Source: Sapria himalayana
Lineage: Eukaryota; Streptophyta; Magnoliopsida; Malpighiales; Rafflesiaceae
DNA length: 64,000 nt
Assembly: GCA_029783825.1 (NCBI GenBank)
Contig: JAREIK010001479.1
Location: 92,102-156,101 of the forward strand
Reading direction: 5' to 3'
Numbering within the stretch: the stretch's first letter is position 1; the number at the start of each line of letters is the position of its first letter. The notes under the pieces are model-generated. The model saw nothing but the letters and a program-made list of their open reading frames with translations, did no database searches and was not told the origin of the DNA. Shown piece after piece: positions 37,731 to 49,019 of the stretch. Made by a program: the position numbers and the translations under genes.

Positions 37731-39489
37731 TTAGTTGTATGCCCTAACCTAGTGGCATGCCCTAACCTAGTGGCATGCCCTAACCTAGTGGCATGCCCTA
37801 ACCTAGCAGCATATACATTGTCATTATACATTTATATATATTACATGAGACATTAATCAAATTATCTTGTTACTCAAACTTTGTTTAACTTGATAAAATA
37901 AGATTCATGAATAGTTAGTTCTGATTTATGTCATCAAGTATGTGATTTTATAGTAAAATTTTAAGATATAATAATATTATTCTAAATCATCCATAGTCTA
38001 TCATTATTATGGGAATACTAATATAGTAAGACTATTATGTTTTTTGAGAGATGCTTATATTTTGATGATCATGAACATAAGATGTTACTCAGAACATAAA
38101 TACATGTTAAGAACATGATATTGGACTAACCAGCTATGAAATACTACATAGATTATGTCATCAGTAAATCTCATTATAATTGTTTTATTTGAGTCAATCA
38201 ACATAAATTCACCATGGATTCATATATAAGGAATTTGATGTCTTGACATAGCTCAATACCATTTTTAACAAGATGATAATATGTTATGGTTAGACACGCA
38301 GTTAATTATGTACAAGAATGTGAGTGACAATGAAAGATTTTGCCTTGCTCTTTACGGAGTGACAATGAAAGAATTTGTCTTGCTCTTTATTGAGTGACAT
38401 ATCTATTGGCCTCTTGATAAATAATAATGAGAAATATTTAGACATGCTCAAATAAAATTGATAAGAGTTATCAATATCATTTGTCTAGTCTGTATTCTTA
38501 AAAAATCAAGGAATGATTAAATTGAATAAATATGATATGTTATATGCTTTGTGCTTAATTGAGACATTATGTGACATAGGAACCACATATAATACTAAGG
38601 TAAGGTTTTTCGAGTCATCAAATTCTCTTATTCGGATAGTTATAATATTTTGCTAGAGATCAATTATAACTTGAGGGTTGAGAATATGATTTGTGCCTAC
38701 AAGCAACATTGTGTGAACCTATAGGGTGACACACTAGAATGAGCTATAATAGGATAATATAAAGCTCTCTCTTTAGCCCATGAATTTTCCCAAGCACAAG
38801 CAAATTAATAGTTAATATACTTTAATTTTTTTTAATACTAATAAATCATTTAATAAGAGAAAATGTCTCTTTAATTATGGAATCAAATTGACTTTGAATT
38901 AAATTTAATCCGAATGAATCATTTAATAAGGGAAAATATTTCTTTTAATTATAAAGTTAAATTGATTTGAATTAAATTTAATTCTAACGAATCATTTAAT
39001 AATAAAAAAATATTTCATTTATTCACAGAGTTAAATTAGCTTGAATAAAATTTAATCCAAATGAATTATTTAACAATGGAAAATATTTCTTTAAATTATT
39101 GAATTAAATTGATTTTGGGTTGGTGGACTTCTTATAAAAAGGAAAGATCTGAAGAAGAGTAATAATATTCTTTAAAGTAGGGTTTTGAGAGTGATTGTAT
39201 TTTAAGTCTTTGGAAAATACTAAAATGTAATATAGGATTTTTGTGGAATAAAAACTTGCTGCAAGGTGCTATTACATCCATCTTATTCATTGGCCATTCA
39301 TATGGACACCTTTAGAGAACATTTTCATCCTAATACATCTTAGTTCTTAGCTTGTTTTGTTCATCCTTTTAATCCAAGAGATATGATTTGAATTTTCTTT
39401 AATTGGTTTAATCAAATTTCTAAAATTTTGATGATGTTCAACATTTAAAACTGTATTTCAACTGCATTTATAATTGCTTGAACATAACA
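37731..39489 (+). repeat. Long copia-type LTR (about 1.76 kb)
   Basis: Begins TTAGTTGTATGCCC after a purine-rich tract (37,714-37,727) and ends just before tggtctcagagg (39,491-39,502), a close match to the copia primer binding site TGGTATCAGAGC complementary to initiator tRNA-Met. It shares ordered blocks with the LTR at 6724-8236. Four exact-phase 18-base units (gccctaacctagtggcat) fill 37,741-37,812. A ~73-base unit around 'gaatcatttaataa' repeats about four times at 38,840-39,110. Confidence 0.7.
37741..37812. repeat. 18-bp minisatellite, four copies
   Basis: Three identical units gccctaacctagtggcat at 37,741, 37,759 and 37,777, and a fourth with two changes (agcagcat) at 37,795. Located ten bases inside the LTR start. 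Confidence 0.97.
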
Positions 39490-39490
39490 A

Positions 39491-39502
39491 TGGTCTCAGA
39501 GG
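39491..39502 (+). promoter_or_regulatory. Primer binding site of a copia element
   Basis: tggtctcagagg differs at only a couple of positions from the TGGTATCAGAGC used by many plant copia elements to prime reverse transcription with initiator tRNA-Met. It sits immediately after the LTR, fixing that LTR's 3' edge and its identity as a 5' LTR. Confidence 0.7.
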
Positions 39503-40322
39503 GTCATACAAGTTTCATGAAGTTGATTTGCTCTATTTAAATGTATTCAAATGAAATTAGGACTATTAATAATTATAATCCAATTCTGAATTGGTAATTG
39601 TTGTGTGTTAATGTAACTAGGACTTGCAATATACTATTGCAAATTATATGCTTAATGTGTTTAAATTCAATTTGCATGGTATGTGACATAACCCTTTGTT
39701 CAACATGATTGACATGTATTATTTATGACTTTGTGTTTTTTTTTTTTAAATATGGCCTACATGTCTTTATTTTTTTTATTGGCACGTGTCTCAATCTATT
39801 ATTTAACATAGAATAATATTTTATTATTTTTTGCTTGCCATAAAGAGAAAAAAAAAAGAATGGTGGTCCATTCATTCTTGGAGACATGCCCATGAAGATT
39901 ACTTGTAACGAAGAAGAAAGAAGGATGTAGGCTCATTCATTCTTGGAGAGAAGCCCATGAAAATAATGTTAAAAGATAATCATAGATCTCGGATATGTGC
40001 CACTGCCTAGTCTTTAAAAATAAAATCTAGAAACAGATGTATCATATGGATGAATGTATGGCTGGTCTACAAAGGCTTAAAATAGCCCTATACTTGGCCG
40101 TTTTCATTGGGGTGTGCTCCTGCACAAATGCAATGGAATGTAATTAGACTGTGACTGTTATTTGGTTATTTTTGGTAATGATCATACATCAAAATATAAA
40201 GTTGTAAAGGAGCCATTACAAGATAAATGTCAAGTACTAGTATTGTTTTTAGGATCTTTGTGACAAATTTTGAAAAGCATGAATGTGTGTTATGACTTGA
40301 ATTTTCAAAAAAAAAAAAAAAA
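39503..40322. other. Leader remnant and gene-free stretch ending in a 16-A run
   Basis: No coding frame. A ~60-base phrase with 'cattcattcttggaga...gcccatgaa' occurs twice (39,868-39,896 and 39,932-39,962). The 16-A run at 40,307-40,322 may be the tail of a retroposed sequence or the left edge of the LINE that follows. Confidence 0.45.
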
Positions 40323-40331
40323 GAGAGCTAC

Positions 40332-40757
40332 TTGAATGCAATTTTCAAAAATATATGCACTCGGATAGGTTTAAAGCTTTCGGATGCTTGTCAAGCTTAT
40401 TTCGAATGGGGAAATGACTCTTGTATAACTGCAAAATGCATGAATCTAATGCTTGTTGGGTATGAATGTATGGGGATTCTCTCAGTTTTCTTCATGCATG
40501 TAAGGGTGGAATATTTACTCAAGTCTGGAGATTATTTGTTTCTGCTTGGGAGTTGTAAATGGGTGGGGTTTTCTTACACATCTCACTCATGCTGGAATGT
40601 ATCAAATGTGAATGAGGAGATAAAGAATATACTCTGGATTACACTATCTTTGTCTGGATTTTATGTAAAGAAAAAGTTAGGAGTTGGTATGATGTATGAG
40701 TGTCTGGGGATATTCTGTAAGGATTATTTTCTATCTATATGCATGGGCATATCTTAG
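40332..40757 (+). other. Unassigned 141-codon open frame
   Basis: The longest open frame outside the xylanase exons. Cys-, Leu- and Trp-rich, without a domain I recognise. It lies between a 16-A run and the LINE ORF2 remnant on the same strand. It may be the decayed 5' part of the LINE or a chance frame; I see no promoter, intron signals or homologue and do not claim a gene. Confidence 0.2.
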
Positions 40758-40899
40758 GATTTTCTATTTAATGCATATTATAATGAGTGCTATATAATTA
40801 TCAAAGCAATTAGTAAGGATATGATAGGGGATAAAAATGACTTAATATGAAAATTGTGAGTTAGAATATAAGGAGTTTTAACTGCTATATTAAGCATAA

Positions 40900-43381
40900 A
40901 GAGATTCTCAGACTCTTTGGTACCCATCGATCGATATCTTTGCTATCATTAAGGCCAAGCTAAACTATGATAAGGTGGCACGACTTATGAAGATTCTGAA
41001 GTGCCTAAACCGGGCTCTTAATGAAGAGGAAGTCACTCTCAAAATCAAACTGAGGAAACTAGAGGAATCTGAGTTATATTTTCGTAGGCAAAAGGCTAAA
41101 ATCAAATATCTTAAGCAAAGTGATAAATATACTAAGTTCTTCCATGACCTTATGAATTCTAAGATGCAAAAAATGAAAAATAATAACTATCGTTAGAGAG
41201 GATGAGAGTTTCACCACATCAAAAGAAGAGATGGCAGAGTCTTTTGTCCAATACTATAAAAATTTATTAGGCACATCATATGACATTGAGAGTATCAATA
41301 TTTCAATCTTAGCTGATGGTAGAACACTTAATAAAGAGGATCAAAATTTGCTCTCTTTATCATTCTCCTTTGAAGAAATAAAAAAAAGCTCTCTTCACTA
41401 TGGGTAGCTCCAAATCACCTGGGCCAGATGGATATACGGTTGAGTTCTATAAATCCTATTGAAATTGCATTGGGAATAATGTAGTAAAAACCATTAACAG
41501 CTTCTTCCACTCAGGGAGAATGTTGAAGCAAATCAATCATGTGTACATCACATTGATACCAAAATTCTCACATGCTTCAACTATCAACGACTATAAGCCA
41601 ATATCATACTGTAACGTGATTTATAAAATCATAGCTAAACGCATAACTTTGCGACTAAAATTAGGGTTGGGTGGCATAATAAATCCAGCATAGGGAGCCT
41701 ATGTAAAAGGAAGATTAATCTTTGATAACTTCCTTCTAGCACAAAAGTTAATTAGGTGATACGCAAGAGAAGAATCTCTCCTAGACGCTTCTTTAAAATA
41801 GATATTCAAAAAGCATTCAATACAGTTAACTGGAAATTTTTAAAAGAGGTGTTAGCTGGATTAAACTTCCTTAAATACTTCATTGAAATCATCCATGAAT
41901 GTATCATCACCACGTCATTTTCTATTTGCAATAATTGATCAGCTATACGAGTTCTTCAAAGGCAATAAATGACTCAGATAAGTGAATCATCCATCCCTTT
42001 ATCTTTTTGCTCTATGCATGAAATATCTTTCCAAGTAACTAATCTTGACAACTTTATCAGAATACTTTTCTTTTCATCCGGGATGCACCCCTCTAAAAAT
42101 ATCACATCTAATGTACATAGATGATTTGATTATATTCTCTAGAGATGATCTTTCATCCATCAATATCATTCTTAATGTGCTAAGATAATTTTCAGCAACT
42201 TCGAGTTAAAGCGTAACTCCTATAAATCTAATATCTTCTTTAGAGGTGTAACAAAGGAACTCAAAGATAAAATTCTGAAAATTTCTAGATATAATGAGGG
42301 CATCCTACCATTTTTCTTCCTTGGGGTTCCTTCTGTTCTAGTCGTCTAATTTTTTTCCCACTGTTGTACAAGGCATTGAAGGTTAAAGGCTCAGTGTTCT
42401 TTCTGTCAAATTAAATTATAAATAATATTAATAGTGCATGTAGAAGATTTCAATGGGATTGACCTAAAAGTGAAAGAAGATCCATAAACATATTTCTATG
42501 TTTATAAAAAATGTCTGTATGCCCATCTCCCTAAGGGGTCTCGGCATCCTAAACATATTTCTATGGAATAAGGCTTTCTTGATAAAAAATCTTTAGAGAA
42601 TTAATTGAAAGGAAGACTCACTTTGGATTAAGTGGGTTCATCATTTCCATCTTAACTCCCAAAATATTTGAGATTACCAAGTTGCTAAAGAAGATCCACC
42701 ATTCTAGAAGTCCCTAACTTCAATTAGAGATATCTTGGTATCAAAAATGAGGTCAAAGAATCAAGCAATTGCATTACTGAATGAATGGAGAGATGGCGGG
42801 AGAATTATAATAGATGCATATAAATTTTTAATTAGAGCCAGCAATCAAAAGAAAAAAACATGGGCAAAAATCACATGGGGAAAAACTATGTGCCCAAACA
42901 CACTGTACATTTGTGGATTGCAAAATACGAAAAGCTAAAAACGAAAGATCAATTATTTTCAACCCCCAAGAATATTAATTGTGAATTTTGCCCATTTACA
43001 AAATCCATGCCCTGCCTGTTTTTTGAATGCAGATTTTTCCAAAGTCAATTGGAGCAAGTTGAAAAGCTGGATGGGACTCAACGTAAATACCGATTCCTTA
43101 TCATCCATTTTTGAAGAGATTACGACAGCTTATGCAGTAGATACCTCAAAGAACAATATACGAAAAGTTATTCTTACAGCAACCATATATTATATATGGA
43201 GTGAAAGAAACCAAAGAATTTTTGAAGGAAATGCTTAAGATACGGATTTTTTAGTTAAAAATATCAAAACAGGGATTTACATTATTTTGGCAAAGATTGT
43301 AATAGATTGAATCTTCTCTAGGGGTGTACAGAAAATTTTTGATATTAAAATTCTATTACTTATCAAAAAAAAAAAAAAAAA
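40900..43381 (+). pseudogene. LINE (L1-type) ORF2 remnant with poly(A) tail
   Basis: Non-LTR retrotransposon reverse transcriptase with stops and frame changes. In order: a pre-RT segment ALNEEEVTLKIKLRKLEESE ... YLKQSDKYTKFFH (41,010-41,146); RT motif SKSPGPDGY (about 41,408-41,440); NDYKPISYCNVIYKIIAKRI (about 41,587-41,645); FFKIDIQKAFNTVNW (about 41,790-41,835); the catalytic MYIDDLIIFSR (about 42,110-42,142); and a C-terminal zinc-binding-type region with KLKTKDQLF and CEFC (42,930-42,990). It ends in a 17-A run at 43,365-43,381. No endonuclease domain is visible, so it is 5'-truncated. No target duplication found. Confidence 0.85.
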
Positions 43382-43870
43382 GAGATGGAAGCCCACTCAT
43401 CTTCTACTTCATTATTCCCTCACATAGCTCCCATAATAATTTTAATGATATTCTCTTCGTTGAATTTTTTCCCTTCTCCTTGAAGTAGTTCAATACCAGT
43501 CTAAATGGCTATTCTCCATATGATCCAATCATTCATGGATATTTCCTAGTTCATGCCTCATAATATGGCTCATTTCACTCATCATAACTTCCATAAATAA
43601 TTTCAGATCAAGTAATTAAAATATTTGAGGTAAATGAAATGATAATAATACAAATTTAAAGACTCACAAAAAATAGTATACTATTTAAAATTAATTTTGA
43701 GTTCTCTTTTTTTCTTGCAAAAAAGAAACTACTAGAAAGAAATTTTAATTAGATTGGAACTAATTTTGAATTATAGTTTAAGAATAAATAAAAATATCTA
43801 ATGATAAAAAGAATGTAAAAGTAGATATGAGACAAGAGATTGGATTATGAATTTGTTTTATAGAGAATAA
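43382..43870. other. Gene-free AT-rich stretch after the LINE
   Basis: No coding frame, repeat ends or other structure recognised. Confidence 0.4.
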
Positions 43871-43879
43871 TTATCTTAA

Positions 43880-45430
43880 TCACAATTGTCCCAATGCCAG
43901 AAACTTTGATCAAAAAGTCAAGACAAAGTTGACTAATTTTAGTATTACAATATTATGTTATAAAGAATAAAAATATTAGTTGCGATCATTCCCAACATAG
44001 CAACTATGCTCTAAAGAAGAATCAAAGAGATAATAAAATCATAATTTCAAGTATGTGTAGTGACTTTTAACATAAAATATCACACAAATCTCCTAAGTAA
44101 AGTAACACTTTGAATAACATGCAAAAACCCTAGACACATTATTCCAACCTTCATGTAGGAAAAATCCAAGGCAAATGCAAGTAATCGTTGATTGAAATTA
44201 AGATTATATACTTAAGATCTTTATTTGGAGATTTATTGGGAACTCTCAAATCCACAAGATATCTCTCAATACATCTCGCATGATTTTCTCTTAGATGACT
44301 AGCTAAATTATGATTTAGGATAGTGAATGTACTTTTATTCTAATGAATTAATGATTATATGAGTTTATGTTAGTATTTATATTATTGTTTGGTTGTTATT
44401 AGATATGAATATAAATTAGAACCAAAAGTATTTTCACAAATACATAGGCCTATGCATGTCGATATGTCAGATGATGATTTGTATGAACCAATAGTTCATC
44501 TAATCTTAATATATGAGATAAATCAATGTGTGAAACCCAAAGTTAATATAAGTTTAATCATTATGAGCATGATACTTACGAAACCAAAAGTATGAATGTA
44601 TTTAAGACTAATTCATTATGTAATATTAAGAAGAATAAACTTAAGTAATATAAGAGTTAAATATAATGTCAAACCTATAAATTTTATTATAAAATTGAAG
44701 TCATGTATTAGTTATGACATACGAGAATAAGTAATTCGTAGAACACACATAAGTTGGAAAGACTAGTATAGTAGTGACAATCATGCAAGTCATTCTCTCA
44801 TGTATGACTTTCATAGGTGAAGTCCATGAAAAGAGATTAATTATAATGAGTATGATATTTATGAAGTCAAAAATACAAATATATTTAGTATCATATTAGC
44901 TCATGTGTTTAAAATAATTAAAAGTGAGAATGAAAGTGTATATTAAAAATAATCATCAAAGGTAATTGGTGTATTACCAAAAAAAATTGATATGCAGCTT
45001 TGGTATTGAAATACCAAGAACAATTACTAGTAGATTATCCTTGTTAGTGACAATCCAAGGATTTTGGCCATCATTATGTTAAGAGGATGCATTTGTATTT
45101 TCACACTATGTTATTCTTCGTCCAACAACTAAACATATTATTAATCAAACATAAAAGAAACATCATGATAAGAATGTGAGTCAACCCTAGAGTTTAAATA
45201 TTTTTTATAGACCAAGTATATTTATTAAACTTGAACAATTATTAGTTTAATATTAATTTACCAAATTATTTACATAATCTCTATGAGATTGATATAGATT
45301 AAGTAAACTTTATTGCATGTATGACATGTATACTTGTCAAGCTGCATTGGATAAGGGATTCTCACCCAATGAGATTTGGGGATAATATAAATTAACAATA
45401 GCTTTGACACTTACAAAATCATAACTAAAT
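43880..45430 (+). repeat. Reverse copy of the gypsy LTR-like repeat
   Basis: Reads as the reverse complement of the 11.5-13.9 kb repeat and as a direct copy of 57,560-59,470. Shared phrases include 'tttaatcattatgagcatgatacttacgaa' near 44,553 (compare 58,590-58,620) and a second 'taatgagtatgatatttatgaa' near 44,843. About 1.5 kb; no internal element part seen next to it, so it may be a solo LTR. No gene. Confidence 0.45.
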
Positions 45431-45969
45431 ATTTAACATATCTTCTTGCCTCCCAGAAACATAGAGAGACATATACACAACACATACATATACACTAGTG
45501 TATATATATTTTTACACACACTGTGTGTGTGTGTGTGTGCGCGTGTGAGAGTATGAGTATGATCAACATAGAAAAATAAGAAAATATAGAAAAAAAAAAA
45601 CTAAGCATATGTTTTAGCCTGGAATTATATTCCAGCATCAATTTCTCAACATTTCATCTAAACTAGGAACTCAGGAGCAGCAGCAGTTTAAAGAGCCGGA
45701 AAGTTACTAAATTAAGAAGTGAAAAAAAAAAGTTAAAGGAACCTTATGATTCTACATGGGGACTCAATGCCAATATCCGATCAACTCATGTTTTGTATTA
45801 CATATGCAGTACAAAAAATAATAAACAATGCCAATATCTTTCAAAGACAAGAAAACAAACAATGTATCTGATCAACTCATATTTCATACCAGTGGATGCT
45901 GGAGACCAAAATACAAAAGATATTGCCACACCAACTAGAGCAACAAGGCCATCAGCATTGGCACCCAAT
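45431..45969. other. Spacer and probable 3' UTR of the RPN5 fragment
   Basis: Contains a (TG)n/(CA)n microsatellite (45,522-45,547). The part next to 45,970 would be the 3' untranslated region of the minus-strand RPN5 fragment. Open frames here are short and unsupported. Confidence 0.4.
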
Positions 45970-47048
45970 TTATACCCTTAGAGCAACTTTATGGACCATG
46001 GTTTCTCTGTGAATTTGATGGCAACTCTTTTCCACAAGATCAAGCAGCTTCTCCAGACCTGTTGCCCAGGAGTTTAGCATGTCATTGTTATCCGGCGCTA
46101 CTTGGAAGCACACAATTCCCATTGGCCTATCAATCTTGGCCAACAGTGATTTCAATACGACCATTTCTGATATATGCTTCTCTGCTTCCTAAAATTTTTT
46201 TAATATATTTGAAACAAATTCATAAAAAAAAAAAAAAAGTTAAAACTGTAATATACTTCCTCTTAGAGTCCTCAACAATTGGTAAACAGAAACATACTTG
46301 TATGCTAAGACACAGCAACCCTGCCAGTCTCTTCAAGGTAATTCTGGAGTAGTACTTCGAGACAACAAAGATATTCTGAATGGAAATAAAGCACAGAGCC
46401 AAAATCAATCAACCACGTGGCATTTACTAACATTAAGAACCCTAGTTAGGGATCAAAAAAAAAATAAAAAAAAATGAAAAAACTATGCATGATTCAAATT
46501 TAGGTTTTGGACAGGAAGACATTATGAATGTTGTACACACATGTTCAATAATTCTCTGCCTTAGATCAACCGCAGCTCTCTCAGTCAAACATCTCCCAAG
46601 CAAATCCTTGTCATTTTCAAATTCCACCTTGTAAGTATTCCATAGAAATGTCCACTGAATAACCTCCATCATCACTATCTGTTTCAAGAGCAACCTATGG
46701 AGCAAAACATTCCATTAGTTATATCTAACCATTTGAATCAAATAGGGAAGAAAACCTCATACTGGAATTTGGGAATCTCCAATAGATTCTTATCTTCCAA
46801 GGTTGAATTCAGAAGGCTGGACTGCATTGGATCATGTGGCGAAAGTACCAAGTACCAGCAAATTTTTCTCAGGATCTACAAATCACAAAGATCATGCTCA
46901 AATAGAACAGACATAATCCCAGAAAACTACGAAATCAATTTTGCTCACTGGCATCCATTGAGCTGGGTCTTCTTTAATGGAAGGAATCTCATAAATCGCC
47001 TTGTAGCAACGACATATTTCAAGGTAGTTATTCTCATGCGAGTGATAC
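45970..47048 (-). pseudogene. RPN5: 3' half of RPN5 (26S proteasome regulatory subunit PSMD12), 5' exons missing
   Basis: RPN5 is a PCI-domain subunit of the proteasome lid. Five exons read right to left: 46,949-47,048 ([20 protein letters not shown]...), 46,763-46,875 ([20 protein letters not shown]...), 46,541-46,694 ([12 protein letters not shown] ... RQRIIEH), 46,298-46,375 (NIFVVSKYYSRITLKRLAG...), 45,970-46,188 ([11 protein letters not shown] ... [13 protein letters not shown], stop). Each junction has AG acceptor and GT donor and the phases join exactly, giving 220 residues, the C-terminal half of a ~440-residue protein with the PCI/winged-helix part. The expected upstream exon (ending in an ELMIR-like segment) is not found in 47,049-48,820. 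With introns kept, it is not a processed copy. Either a truncated duplication or a gene whose 5' part lies beyond a large insertion. Substitutions such as LAELL to LAGLL hint at relaxed constraint. Confidence 0.85.
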
Positions 47049-48820
47049 CTTTAGAAGGAAGGGGAAACAAGCATGTAAATTAGTGCTAGATGCCATCAAC
47101 AATCACTGCTAATTCAATTTTAGAACTCGTGCGCAGAGACATAAATTGAGCAAAAACTTTTATTCTAGTTTCTATTACTTTTAATTCCCTGCTTAATCAT
47201 GACTATCCATCCATGTTAAGATATTTCTATTTGAAAAGTCTGGCTTTGCCAACTAAAACATGATGGAGATGGATTTGCTCTCCTGTTTCACCTCCATACA
47301 AGTCCAAGTGATGGATGCTCCCAATCTAGAGGTAAGAATTAAATTTTGATGCTTATGATGCGAACAACAACCATTGAGTTTAGCTTTTCAAACTGAACAA
47401 ATTCATAAGAACATATCAATGTTAGACAAAATCCATACCTTGACAAAACCTACACGAGGAATATAGCCATAATCTTTCAAAATGCAAAAGAAATGAGTAT
47501 TTTTAGTTTAATAAATAATATTTATTATGCAAATTAAATTTATTCGTAGATATATTATTTCACAAATATACTCAATAAGATACATATTAAAAAGTTGTTA
47601 TAGACAATTAAATTTAAAGAAGAATATTTTACGAGAAAAAATATTATGCAATCACACAAATAGTTGTTAAATTAAATAATTATAAAATAAAAATAATAAT
47701 ACTCAATGATAATAATGTATAACTCACGTCTTATATAATAAATAAATATGATTGGAGCAGACTAAAATAAGGTGATACCATCAAAAATAAAAAAAATAAA
47801 AAAATTTGAAAAAAAATTAAAAACTACAACATAAACTATAATATTTTATGTCAAGCTGATACAAACAAATTCATAATACTCATATTAGAGAAAAAAAATA
47901 GATGTTGAGGTCTTTTCAAGATATTCATAAAGATATTCATTAACTACTTTGTGAACTAAATTTATATTATAATAATTGTTTCATCTTGAATATAATCACT
48001 AAAAAATAAATAATTCACATTTATGTATTTTGTGTCCTCATGAAACATTGAATTAAAAAATATATTTATCAATGTCTAATTATCATAATAAATAATAGTA
48101 AGATAAAAAAATACATATTTAATCTTCTCGAGCAATTACAATATTTAAAATATCTTACAAATGGTTATCATTATTACTCTGAACTCTGTCTATGTATTAA
48201 ATCTCAAAATAATTATTTGTCACCTACTTCTCTATGAGACAGAGTTGCCTCCAAAGAAAAATCAAAAATTTATTGTTGATCTCCTCCCAAAGCATATTAA
48301 TACCCAACTCAAATATGAATATCAGGTTAACTACAAATATTCATTATTCCTAATAGAGATCAAAAATCCTAATAATTTAAGTATTCTAGAAATGTCAATA
48401 AAAACAATAAAAAAAACAAAAAAAAAATTAATAATATAAGTATATGACAACCAATAAAATTAAGTCTAAAATACAACTTATTTATCCCTTCAAAAGAGTA
48501 GTCAAAATGTTAAGAAAGAGGGGCATACTACTAAATCTTATGGTTTCTCGATAAACTCATCTCTAATATGAGAAGATTGAGTATGTCACTCTCTCTTTGC
48601 ATAAACTCTATGTCCTGAATAATCAAGTCTCCTAATTGACAACTCAATATAAATCTATACTAATAAACTAATTGAATATCACATCATCTTGTTCTGAATA
48701 GGATTTGCATACTCAAAAAATCTCACTCTCTCCAAACTTAATATGATTTTAGTTTGTTGATAGGTATGATTACTTTATGCGATTAATATCATATCGAATA
48801 CTAACATGCTCAATTATAAC
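47049..48820. other. Gene-free AT-rich stretch upstream of the RPN5 fragment
   Basis: No RPN5 exons found. The last part (48,480-48,770) has phrases such as 'atatgagaagattgagtatgtc' that recur in altered form at 56,890-56,940, suggesting a shared old copia-related repeat. Open frames such as 48,161-48,439 have no recognisable content. Confidence 0.4.
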
Positions 48821-49019
48821 TAGAGGTATCAACTGGGCTGGACTAGTCTGGTCCAGCACAAGGCACGACATGATTCGGCCGTGCGTGGGCCGGCCCAGCA
48901 TACGAATTTCCTGTGCCTGGGCCCATGCCATGCCCTGTGAAATATTATTGACGATACTGATATTACTGAAATTTTATTTTCGAAATAATAGTAATAATGA
49001 TGTGCTCGTTGGTTTATAC

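Noticed and set aside
47225..47345. Exon-like segment on the minus strand (reads HHLDLYGGETGEQIHL) upstream of the RPN5 fragment
   Set aside because: Does not match RPN5 and I cannot place it in any family; no consistent neighbouring exons. Left unannotated.
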